Below are positions 1-6,058 of a stretch of 7,011 nt of DNA, piece by piece (the stretch's first letter is position 1; each line of letters opens with the position of its first letter). The notes beneath the pieces were generated by a model. The model made no database searches and had not been told where the DNA came from. It was given only the letters and a program-made list of their open reading frames with translations. The stretch is from CBDTTM01 sp965363355 (lineage in GTDB: Bacteria > Bacillota > Negativicutes > Selenomonadales > Selenomonadaceae): the NCBI GenBank assembly GCA_965363355.1, contig CBDTTM010000133.1, positions 1-7,011 of the forward strand, written 5' to 3'. A program made the position numbers and the translations under genes.

Positions 1-2368
1 TATCACAAGCCATATCCGCTATATTTCTAAGTTCATCCATATCGGCTGCATCCGCTTTACCGATGATGATATGAACGCCATTATGTTCTTGAACAGCCAT
101 CAATAATTTTTGCGCATCGGCTTTTGCTTTTGCTTCATTGAATTCATTCAATTGTTTTTGCAGATCTTTGCCTTCTGCCAAAACAGCGGCAATACGACTT
201 GGGACTTCGTCTGTCTGTACTTTAAGCTTAGCTGCAGCATCCTGCAATAAAGCAATTTTTTCATTGGCATAATCAATAGCCGCTTTGCCTGTGATCGCTT
301 CGATACGACGTACGCCTGACGCAACACCTGACTCGCTGACAATCTTGAACATGCCGATTTGCCCGACATTTTTGACATGTGCACCGCCGCAAAGTTCCAT
401 GCTAAAATCAGTAACTGAAACAACACGCACGATATCACCATATTTTTCGCCAAAAAGTGCCATTGCGCCTTTTTCTTTGGCTTCCGCTTGTTTCATTTCG
501 CAAATAGAAACATCCGTGCCTTTAAGGATTTCTTCATTGACCAAAGCTTCGACAGCTTCAAGCTGTTCTATGGTCACCGGTTCAAAATTTGAAAAATCAA
601 AGCGTAAATGCTCAGCCGTTACCGACGAACCAGCCTGATTGACTTGCTGGCCCACCACTTTTTTCAAAGCAGCCTGCAACAAATGCGTCGCCGTATGGTT
701 ACGAGCCGAAGCGAGTTTTTTGACCTGATCCACAGCAATACGAACCGTATCGCCTACTTTCAAGGTGCCTTCTGTAACATAGCCTATATGATAAATTGTA
801 CCATTTGGCAATTTCTTCGCATTTTCTACTGTCATTTTGCCGAGTTCGCCTTCAAACATGCCGGTATCGCCAACTTGTCCGCCGCCCTCTGCATAAAATG
901 GAGTGATATCTAATATCAAACCAGCAGATTCGCCATCTTGCAATGCATCCACAAGTTCGCCATCTTTCCAGATGCAGGCAATCTCAGCCTGCAGTGCTGC
1001 CGGATCTGCTTTAAGCTTTTCTGTATCAAGCCCGCGTAAATCTGGAATAGCAATGCGCTGATTGTCCTGACGAGCTGCTCTGGCACGTTCACGCTGTGCC
1101 TGCATTGCTTTGTCAAAGGCATCTTTATCGAGCGACATGCCATTTTCCTGCAAGATTTCATCGGTCAATTCCCACGGGAACCCAAAGGTATCATACAGCT
1201 GGAATCCGGATTCACCTGGCAAAAGAGTTTTTCCGCCTGCCTTGAGTTCTTCAATGTGACCATTCAATAGTTCCATGCCCTGTGTCAAGGTCGTATGGAA
1301 ACGATCTTCTTCCAAACTGATGACTTTTTTAATATAGTCTTGTTTGGCAACAAGTTCTTCGAATACGCCATCATAGATCTTGATTACTGCATCGACAGCT
1401 CCAGTGAGGAACTTTCCATCGATTCCAAGCATGCGTCCATGGCGGATCGCCCGGCGCAAGATACGACGCAGGACATAACCACGGCCTTCATTCGATGGCA
1501 AGATACCATCCATGATCATGACTGTCATGCTGCGCGCATGGTCAGCGATGACCTTTAGCGAAACATCCTTGATTTCATCATTTCCATAGTTTACGCCTGA
1601 AATCTTGCTGGCATACTCAATGATTGGATACAATAAATCTGTTTCAAAGTTCGTTCTCTTATTCTGCAATACGGATGCAAGTCGTTCAAGGCCCGCGCCC
1701 GTATCAATATTTTTATTTGCCAGTGGTAAATACTGCCCATCTTCCGTGCGATCATACTGCGTAAACACCAAATTCCAAATTTCAAGGAAGCGGTCGCAGT
1801 CACAGCCAACAGCACAATCGGGGCTGCCACAACCGCGTTCTTCGCCAAGATCGACATAAATTTCCGAATCCGGGCCGCAAGGTCCTGGTCCGATTTCCCA
1901 GAAATTATCTTCCAATTTGACTACATGCGTTGGATCGACACCAACTTCTTCCGTCCAAATCTTATAAGCCTCTTCATCTTTTGGATAAATCGTAACCCAT
2001 AATTTTTCTTCTGGAATTTCGAGTACTTTCGTTAAAAACTCCCAAGCCCAGGCAATCGCATCCTGCTTGAAATAATCGCCAAAAGAAAAATTCCCCAGCA
2101 TTTCAAAATAGGTTTGGTGACGCGCTGTCCGTCCTACATTTTCAATATCACCTGTACGTACACAACGCTGACTTGTCGTGATACGCGTGCGAGGCGGCTT
2201 CATTTTGCCTGTAAAAAAAGGTTTAAACGGTGCCATTCCAGCACCGATCATCAATAAAGTCGGATCATCTTCCGGAATCAAAGACGCACTTGGCAATCTT
2301 AAATGTCCTTTGTCGACAAAGAACTGTAAATATTTATTACGCAGTTCATTACCACTTATAAACTTCAA
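1..2368 (-). CDS. alaS: Alanine--tRNA ligase (AlaRS), partial: C-terminal end lies beyond the left edge
   Basis: Cytoplasmic class II synthetase that charges tRNA-Ala with alanine and hydrolyses mischarged Ser/Gly-tRNA-Ala. My own translation gives 789 uninterrupted codons with no frameshift; the family is usually about 870-880 residues, so roughly 85-90 residues of the C-Ala/DHHA1 domain are missing. The catalytic domain is N-terminal: TTSQRCVRTGD at about 64-74, MLGNFSFGDYFK at 90-101, DTGAGLER at 222-229. A cysteine cluster (C180, C185, C189, C191) interrupts it. The editing domain carries FYAEGGGQVGD from residue 491 and the zinc-site residues H558 and H562 (HTATH) plus C660 and H664 (CGGAH), at nearly the E. 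coli positions. The start is TTG at 2368, chosen because GGAGGT lies 8 nt upstream and no ATG or GTG is suitably placed. It follows mnmA after 83 bp and has its own promoter. Identity is certain from motifs; only the 3' end is unseen. Confidence 0.97.
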   Translation of the reverse strand, partial: MKFISGNELRNKYLQFFVDKGHLRLPSASLIPEDDPTLLMIGAGMAPFKPFFTGKMKPPRTRITTSQRCVRTGDIENVGRTARHQTYFEMLGNFSFGDYFKQDAIAWAWEFLTKVLEIPEEKLWVTIYPKDEEAYKIWTEEVGVDPTHVVKLEDNFWEIGPGPCGPDSEIYVDLGEERGCGSPDCAVGCDCDRFLEIWNLVFTQYDRTEDGQYLPLANKNIDTGAGLERLASVLQNKRTNFETDLLYPIIEYASKISGVNYGNDEIKDVSLKVIADHARSMTVMIMDGILPSNEGRGYVLRRILRRAIRHGRMLGIDGKFLTGAVDAVIKIYDGVFEELVAKQDYIKKVISLEEDRFHTTLTQGMELLNGHIEELKAGGKTLLPGESGFQLYDTFGFPWELTDEILQENGMSLDKDAFDKAMQAQRERARAARQDNQRIAIPDLRGLDTEKLKADPAALQAEIACIWKDGELVDALQDGESAGLILDITPFYAEGGGQVGDTGMFEGELGKMTVENAKKLPNGTIYHIGYVTEGTLKVGDTVRIAVDQVKKLASARNHTATHLLQAALKKVVGQQVNQAGSSVTAEHLRFDFSNFEPVTIEQLEAVEALVNEEILKGTDVSICEMKQAEAKEKGAMALFGEKYGDIVRVVSVTDFSMELCGGAHVKNVGQIGMFKIVSESGVASGVRRIEAITGKAAIDYANEKIALLQDAAAKLKVQTDEVPSRIAAVLAEGKDLQKQLNEFNEAKAKADAQKLLMAVQEHNGVHIIIGKADAADMDELRNIADMACD

Positions 2369-2376
2369 ACTAATCG

Positions 2377-2382
2377 ACCTCC
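2377..2382 (-). promoter_or_regulatory. Ribosome binding site fixing the TTG start of alaS
   Basis: Read on the minus strand the sequence is GGAGGT, an excellent Shine-Dalgarno match, followed by 8 nt and then TTG AAG TTT. This is the only good site near the conserved N-terminus (SGNELR), so the uncommon TTG start is well supported. An earlier in-frame TTG at 2384-2386 has no such site. Confidence 0.85.
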
Positions 2383-2421
2383 ACAAAAATAGAGACTTTT
2401 CTAAAATAAAATATCCATACA

Positions 2422-2450
2422 ATTATATAAAATTACACCACTAAAGTCAA
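2422..2450 (-). promoter_or_regulatory. Sigma-70/SigA-type promoter of alaS
   Basis: Minus-strand -35 TTGACT (2445-2450), a 17-nt spacer and a perfect -10 TATAAT (2422-2427). The -35 begins one base after the mnmA stop codon. Transcription should start near 2415, giving a leader of about 47 nt before the TTG start. No terminator-like hairpin separates mnmA from alaS, so read-through from mnmA is also possible. The hexamers and spacing are seen directly; activity is inferred. Confidence 0.82.
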
Positions 2451-2451
2451 T

Positions 2452-3546
2452 TTATCGCAGGGGCTTTATGATGATGCCTCCGCCAACGACTTTATCGCCG
2501 TCATAAAACACAACCGATTGCCCCGGTGTCACAGCTCGCTGTGCTTCGGCAAAAATGACCTTGACCGTTCCATCTTCTTGCGGCGAAACAACTGCTTTGC
2601 CCTCTTTGTTTCCGTAACGGATCTTAGCAGTCACCTCAATCGGTGCGGACAATTCATCCAGCGTAATCCAATTAAGGTCACCAGCAATCAGTCCATCTGA
2701 AAAGACATCTTTATTTTCGCCTACGATGACGAGGTTCTTCTTTAAATCAAGATCAACAACATACAATGGTGTTTTCGCAGCAATGCCAAGGCCTCGCCTT
2801 TGCCCGATCGTATAAAGCGGTACACCTTGATGATGGCCTAATCGATTGCCTTGCACATCCACGATATCACCTGGCTTCAATGCTTTTGGAACCTTATCTT
2901 CAAGATAAGCCTTATAATCATCATTTGGCACAAAGCAAATTTCCTGGCTGTCTGGCTTATGGGCAACTGGCAAATTGAATTCTTCCGCCAGACGTCTAGT
3001 TTCTACCTTCGTATATTTTCCCAGCGGCATCATAAAATGCTGCAAGGATTTTTGATTCAAATGATAAAGCGCATACGATTGATCCTTCAGCACATCGATG
3101 CCTTTTTTCAATACATAGCGGCCATTTTCTTCATCTCTTTCGATTTTGGCGTAATGACCGGTCGCCACATATTCCGCCCCGATTTCACGGCAGCGCTGCA
3201 AAAGCCCTTCGAATTTGACATAACGATTACAGGCAATACAAGGGTTTGGCGTCCGCCCATTTGCATATTCATCCAAGAAATAATCGATTACGGTCGTTTG
3301 GAACATATCCCGAAAATTCATCACGTAATGAGGAATCCCCAAGATTTCAGCGACACGACGAGCATCATCAACAGCTGACAAAGAACAACAGCCTCGATCA
3401 TCTTCCGGGTTGAAATCCCGGCTGTCATCGCTAAGGCGCATCGTAGCGCCAACTACGTCATAACCTTCACGCACAAGAAGGGCAGCAGTCAAAGAACTGT
3501 CTACCCCTCCGCTCATAGCTACGACCACTTTAGGTTTCGCACACAT
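2452..3546 (-). CDS. mnmA: tRNA-specific 2-thiouridylase MnmA (TrmU)
   Basis: ATP-dependent enzyme that puts sulfur on C2 of wobble uridine 34 in tRNA-Lys, -Glu and -Gln, normally taking sulfur from a cysteine desulfurase. From the start chosen here it is 364 residues, the usual family size. The N-terminal PP-loop adenylation motif SGGVDSS is at residues 12-18, followed by a GCCS segment, NPCIACN with C103 and C106, ATGHYAKI, KDQSYALY, and SQEICFVP with C204, the second sulfur-chemistry cysteine. GQRRGLGI and a C-terminal beta-barrel region follow. The first in-frame ATG (3555) overlaps the Shine-Dalgarno sequence, so the ATG at 3546 is the better start; the longer form would be 367 residues. 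It lies 84 bp after the Rrf2-type regulator with no convincing promoter between, so the two are probably co-transcribed. No cysteine desulfurase gene is adjacent. Confidence 0.96.
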   Translation of the reverse strand: MCAKPKVVVAMSGGVDSSLTAALLVREGYDVVGATMRLSDDSRDFNPEDDRGCCSLSAVDDARRVAEILGIPHYVMNFRDMFQTTVIDYFLDEYANGRTPNPCIACNRYVKFEGLLQRCREIGAEYVATGHYAKIERDEENGRYVLKKGIDVLKDQSYALYHLNQKSLQHFMMPLGKYTKVETRRLAEEFNLPVAHKPDSQEICFVPNDDYKAYLEDKVPKALKPGDIVDVQGNRLGHHQGVPLYTIGQRRGLGIAAKTPLYVVDLDLKKNLVIVGENKDVFSDGLIAGDLNWITLDELSAPIEVTAKIRYGNKEGKAVVSPQEDGTVKVIFAEAQRAVTPGQSVVFYDGDKVVGGGIIIKPLR

Positions 3547-3554
3547 TTTATTCA

Positions 3555-3559
3555 TCCTT
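3555..3559 (-). promoter_or_regulatory. Ribosome binding site that decides the mnmA start
   Basis: Minus-strand AAGGA shares its last A with the upstream ATG (3553-3555), so it cannot serve that codon. It lies 8 nt before the second in-frame ATG (3544-3546), an ideal distance. The protein therefore probably begins MCAKPKVVVAMSGG. Confidence 0.7.
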
Positions 3560-3568
3560 ACTTTTATC

Positions 3569-3584
3569 GCCTAAACATCTAGGC
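3569..3584 (-). repeat. Short inverted repeat in the mnmA leader
   Basis: GCCTAAACATCTAGGC on the plus strand has perfect 5-bp arms (GCCTA/TAGGC) around 6 nt, extendable by one G-U pair in RNA. It lies about 10 nt upstream of the mnmA Shine-Dalgarno sequence. No run of T follows on the minus strand, so it is not an intrinsic terminator. It could be a small leader hairpin, a weak operator or chance. Confidence 0.35.
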
Positions 3585-3630
3585 TGTTTTCTCATTTGAT
3601 TTTTGCCGAGTCAATCGACAACACCGTGCA

Positions 3631-4053
3631 TTATTTTTTGTCTTTACATAAATCCGACAGAGTAATTGACTCCAATACTCCACTAATGCTGTCGCAGACC
3701 TTAGCCCAAACGTCACGTGTCACACAAAGTCCTGCTCGATCACAGAACTGATCTTTATCGCCAGCTTCCGTGAGCAAACAGTCGACGATGGCAATCGGAC
3801 CTTCCATCGCGGTGATGATTGCTCCGATTGTAATCGTCTCCGGTTCACGAGCCAGCATATATCCACCTTGCGCTCCGCGCACGCTCTTGACCAATCCTGT
3901 ATTGCGCAAAGTGCAGATGAGTTGTTCGAGATAATGCTCTGATATGCCCTGCTTTAAGGCAATGCTTTTAAGCGATAATGGCCCTTCACCATAATGCAGT
4001 GCCAACTCATACATTGCCGTCACACCATATCTTCCCTTAGTTGATATCTTCAC
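3631..4053 (-). CDS. Rrf2-family transcriptional regulator (IscR/CymR-like)
   Basis: Small winged-helix DNA-binding regulator of 140 residues. The N-terminus MKISTKGRYGVTAMYELA, the recognition-helix region SEHYLEQL with E43 at the IscR-equivalent position, and the wing RGAQGGYML are diagnostic of Rrf2 proteins. The C-terminal part has C92, C104 and C110, with C104-x5-C110 followed by VTRDVW, resembling the IscR [2Fe-2S] region (C-x5-C-x5-C followed by LTH). CymR, the Bacillus cysteine-metabolism regulator at this genomic place, lacks these cysteines, so an Fe-S-sensing IscR-like role is favoured; this is inference. Start is GTG at 4053 with GGAG (4063-4066) 9 nt upstream. It has its own strong promoter and a 169-bp upstream region with candidate operators, suggesting autoregulation. 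It precedes mnmA and probably shares its transcript. Target genes cannot be fixed from this window. Confidence 0.92.
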   Translation of the reverse strand: MKISTKGRYGVTAMYELALHYGEGPLSLKSIALKQGISEHYLEQLICTLRNTGLVKSVRGAQGGYMLAREPETITIGAIITAMEGPIAIVDCLLTEAGDKDQFCDRAGLCVTRDVWAKVCDSISGVLESITLSDLCKDKK

Positions 4054-4129
4054 CTAAATCCACTCCGCTCTTCCTCTATCTTGCCTACGACCATCAATTT
4101 CATTGCAGACAACACCTTATATAATACTG

Positions 4130-4163
4130 GTTATTCCCGTCTTGAAAACATTTTGTTATTTCC
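4130..4163 (-). repeat. Direct repeat GGRAATAAC in the regulator leader
   Basis: On the minus strand GGAAATAAC (4155-4163) and GGGAATAAC (4130-4138) are repeated 25 bp apart in the untranslated leader of the Rrf2 gene. They differ at one base. The spacing of about two and a half helical turns and the position behind the promoter make them possible protein-binding elements, but chance in AT-rich DNA is not excluded. Confidence 0.3.
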
Positions 4164-4182
4164 GACTAAAACAATGAGGATT
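4158..4182. promoter_or_regulatory. Candidate IscR type-1-like operator for the Rrf2 regulator
   Basis: On the plus strand the left part ATTTCCGACTAAAAC fits the E. coli IscR type-1 half-site and centre well, and the right part is weaker. Counted by hand, 19 of 25 degenerate consensus positions agree. It lies immediately downstream of the predicted transcription start (about 4184), where a bound repressor would block initiation or escape. The match is seen; binding by this regulator is inferred, since specificity outside Proteobacteria may differ. Confidence 0.4.
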
Positions 4183-4190
4183 TTGAATAT

Positions 4191-4219
4191 AATATAGCAA
4201 ATCTCTTCACCTTTGTCAA
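4191..4219 (-). promoter_or_regulatory. Sigma-70/SigA-type promoter of the Rrf2 regulator-mnmA unit
   Basis: Minus-strand -35 TTGACA (4214-4219, perfect), a 17-nt spacer and -10 TATATT (4191-4196). The -35 starts just 3 bp after the rarA stop codon. The predicted start is near 4184, leaving a long leader of about 130 nt before the GTG start. No terminator was seen after rarA, so read-through from dut-rarA may also reach this unit. Confidence 0.8.
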
Positions 4220-4222
4220 AAA

Positions 4223-5560
4223 TTATTTATCTAATTTCCCGCAGCGCCGCATATAATCTTTCATTTTTTCTTCCTGTCCGTTATCTGAGGGAATATAGTA
4301 TTTAGAGCCGGCCAATTCCTGCGGCAAATACTCTTGTGAAACAAAATGGCCTGGGTAATCATGTGGATATTTGTACTGTGTTCCATGACCAAGCTTAGCT
4401 GCCCCTTTATAATGGGCATCCCTTAAATGCAATGGAACCATGCCGCAATTGCGGCTTTTCACATCCTCTATCGCCCTGTCAAGAGCAATATACGCTGCGT
4501 TGCTTTTCGGGGCACAGGCAATGTAGGTAACGGCTTGTGCCAACGGAATCCTGGCCTCAGGCATCCCCAAAAACTGCACGGCCTGCACGGCAGCCATCGC
4601 CACGACAAGTGCCTGCGGATCTGCATTGCCCACATCTTCAGCTGCACAAATCGCCACCCGCCTGGCAATAAAATTAGTATCCTCACCTGCAACCAACATC
4701 TTCGCCAAATAATGAAGTGCGGCATCTGGATTGCTGCCGCGCATGCTCTTGATAAAGGCCGACACCGTATCATAGTGGTTATCACCTTTTTTGTCATAAC
4801 GCTGCAATCTCTCGCCGATCACTTCTCGCAAAATCTCTTCATCCAATATTCTCGTTTCATTGTTAACGAGAGCTGCCGCCTGTTCAAGGATATTCAGTGC
4901 CATACGGGCATCGCCGCCTGCCAGTTGTGCAATGGCTGCCAAGGATTCTTGACGGCAATCGATTTTTTGCTGTCCTAGGCCGCGTTCACAATCAGCAATG
5001 GCCTGCTGCAAAATAGTCATGATTTGCTTTTCACTAAGAAGTGACAACCGCACGATCCGTACCCTCGACAAAAGTGCATGATTGACTTCAAAATACGGAT
5101 TTTCTGTGGTCGCGCCAATCAAAACCAATCGCCCATCTTCCACATAAGGCAGCAATACATCCTGCTGGCTCTTATTGAAACGATGTATTTCATCGATGAA
5201 CACAATCGTACGCTTTTGATAATATTTGCGCTGCTCAGCCGCCGTTTCAACGATCTTTCGAATATCACCGATCCCGGCTGAAACAGCATTGAGTTTGCAA
5301 AAATCACTATTTGTCACATTAGCTACCATTTGAGCCAACGTCGTCTTCCCCGTGCCTGGCGGACCAAATAAAATCATTGATGGAATCTGGTCTTTTTCGA
5401 TCATCTGCCTCAAATAATGGCCCTTGCCAACAGCTGCATCTTGCCCAATGAATTCATCAAAGTTCCGCGGACGCATACGCATCGCGAGCGGTTCATAAGA
5501 GGAACTATTGGCAGCAGTCTTGGCCTCTGCTGCGCTTGAAAATAAATCCATATCGTCCAT
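4223..5560 (-). CDS. rarA: Replication-associated recombination protein A (RarA/MgsA), AAA+ ATPase
   Basis: AAA+ ATPase of the RarA/MgsA/WRNIP1 family, related to clamp-loader subunits and RuvB, acting at stalled replication forks and single-strand gaps. It has 445 residues, the usual length. Walker A GPPGTGKTT is at 66-74, Walker B IVFIDE at 119-124 followed by HRFNKSQQD, sensor 1 GATTENP around 149-155, arginine finger LLSRVR with R166, and sensor 2 GDARMALN with R219. The C-terminal half holds the tetramerisation region, with conserved AAEDVGNADPQAL and PLHLRDAHYKG. The ATG at 5560 has GGAG 8 nt upstream inside the last codons of dut. The gap to dut is 3 nt, so the two are almost certainly translationally linked. 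rarA next to an Rrf2 regulator and mnmA is a known Firmicute neighbourhood, as in Bacillus. All key residues are present. Confidence 0.96.
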   Translation of the reverse strand: MDDMDLFSSAAEAKTAANSSSYEPLAMRMRPRNFDEFIGQDAAVGKGHYLRQMIEKDQIPSMILFGPPGTGKTTLAQMVANVTNSDFCKLNAVSAGIGDIRKIVETAAEQRKYYQKRTIVFIDEIHRFNKSQQDVLLPYVEDGRLVLIGATTENPYFEVNHALLSRVRIVRLSLLSEKQIMTILQQAIADCERGLGQQKIDCRQESLAAIAQLAGGDARMALNILEQAAALVNNETRILDEEILREVIGERLQRYDKKGDNHYDTVSAFIKSMRGSNPDAALHYLAKMLVAGEDTNFIARRVAICAAEDVGNADPQALVVAMAAVQAVQFLGMPEARIPLAQAVTYIACAPKSNAAYIALDRAIEDVKSRNCGMVPLHLRDAHYKGAAKLGHGTQYKYPHDYPGHFVSQEYLPQELAGSKYYIPSDNGQEEKMKDYMRRCGKLDK

Positions 5561-5563
5561 GCC

Positions 5564-6016
5564 TCACACTCCAGTCGATCCCATGCCGCCTTGACGTTCT
5601 TTGCCTTCACCAGCAGCATCGCCATCAATTGTTAGGTATTTGTAGAAAATCCCCTGTGCCAGGCGCATGCCTTTTTCCACGACAACTGATGCAGTGCCGT
5701 GATTGATGATCGCCAACATGATATGCCCTTCATTTTCCAGATTATCATAATAATCTGCATCGATGATGCCCTGCCCATTGATCAAGGCCAAACCTTTCTT
5801 TATGGAAAGACCCGATCGGATATGAACACCTAAATACTCGTCATTTTGCATATATGCTTTGATTCCAGTCGCCACAATAGTGATTTTTTGCGGCAGTAAA
5901 GTAATGGTTTCTGCCGCCTCAATGTCATATCCTGCGCTAGAACCCGTTTTACGAACTGGCAAAACAATGCCTTGTCCTTCATACGCTTTAACTATTTCAA
6001 AACCACGCTTTCGCAT
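5564..6016 (-). CDS. dut: Deoxyuridine 5'-triphosphate nucleotidohydrolase (dUTPase)
   Basis: Trimeric-type dUTPase that converts dUTP to dUMP and pyrophosphate, keeping uracil out of DNA and supplying dUMP for thymidylate synthesis. It has 150 residues from the chosen start. All five motifs are visible: I AGYDIEA (28-34), II RSGLSIK (67-73), III GQGIIDADYYDN (81-92) with the catalytic Asp probably D86, IV GMRLAQGIF (116-124), and V RQGGMGSTG (141-149). Motif V has Met where Phe is usual (GGFGSTG). The ATG at 6016 has GGAGG 5 nt upstream; an earlier in-frame ATG (6028) lies on top of that site and has none of its own. The gene is separated from hfq by an intrinsic terminator, preceded by a putative SOS box, and coupled to rarA by a 3-nt gap. 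Confidence 0.95.
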   Translation of the reverse strand: MRKRGFEIVKAYEGQGIVLPVRKTGSSAGYDIEAAETITLLPQKITIVATGIKAYMQNDEYLGVHIRSGLSIKKGLALINGQGIIDADYYDNLENEGHIMLAIINHGTASVVVEKGMRLAQGIFYKYLTIDGDAAGEGKERQGGMGSTGV

Positions 6017-6021
6017 ATTTA

Positions 6022-6026
6022 CCTCC
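6022..6026 (-). promoter_or_regulatory. Ribosome binding site that decides the dut start
   Basis: Minus-strand GGAGG begins at the last base of an upstream in-frame ATG (6026-6028), so that ATG cannot use it. It sits 5 nt before the ATG at 6014-6016. The shorter 150-residue protein beginning MRKRGFEIVKAYEG is therefore preferred. Confidence 0.75.
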
Positions 6027-6027
6027 A

Positions 6028-6058
6028 TTTAGAACTTCTGTTCTTTATCAACTGTCAA
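6028..6058 (-). promoter_or_regulatory. Weak candidate promoter for dut-rarA
   Basis: A perfect -35 TTGACA (6053-6058) overlaps the T-run of the hfq terminator. The best -10 at a reasonable distance is TCTAAA (6028-6033, 4 of 6) with a long 19-nt spacer, which would place the start almost at the dut start codon. GATAAA (6044-6049) is an alternative -10 with only a poor -35 (TTGCTT). A promoter is expected because a terminator lies just upstream, but its exact position is uncertain. Confidence 0.35.
6031..6044. promoter_or_regulatory. Putative LexA/DinR SOS box upstream of dut-rarA
   Basis: AGAACTTCTGTTCT is an inverted repeat with perfect 5-bp arms and contains GAAC-N4-GTTC, the core of the Firmicute LexA (DinR) operator. 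It lies 15 nt upstream of the chosen dut start and downstream of a TTGACA hexamer (6053-6058), where LexA would block RNA polymerase. The palindrome is seen; LexA control is inferred. Both downstream genes protect DNA integrity, which fits. Confidence 0.5.

Noticed and set aside
1..2368. Several short open frames on both strands that could suggest alaS is broken
   Set aside because: Translation of the minus strand from TTG at 2368 runs without a stop to the edge, with all AlaRS motifs in one frame. The short frames are shadows.
2851..3378. A 175-codon open frame on the plus strand
   Set aside because: It is antisense to the well-supported mnmA gene, and its composition looks like a frame shadow.
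3586..3614. A TTGACT hexamer between the regulator and mnmA as an mnmA promoter
   Set aside because: The sequence 16-18 nt downstream (GAAAAC and neighbours) does not resemble a -10 element.
4427..4978. A 183-codon open frame on the plus strand
   Set aside because: It lies entirely antisense to rarA, which has every AAA+ motif. The translation shows no recognisable domain and no good ribosome binding site.
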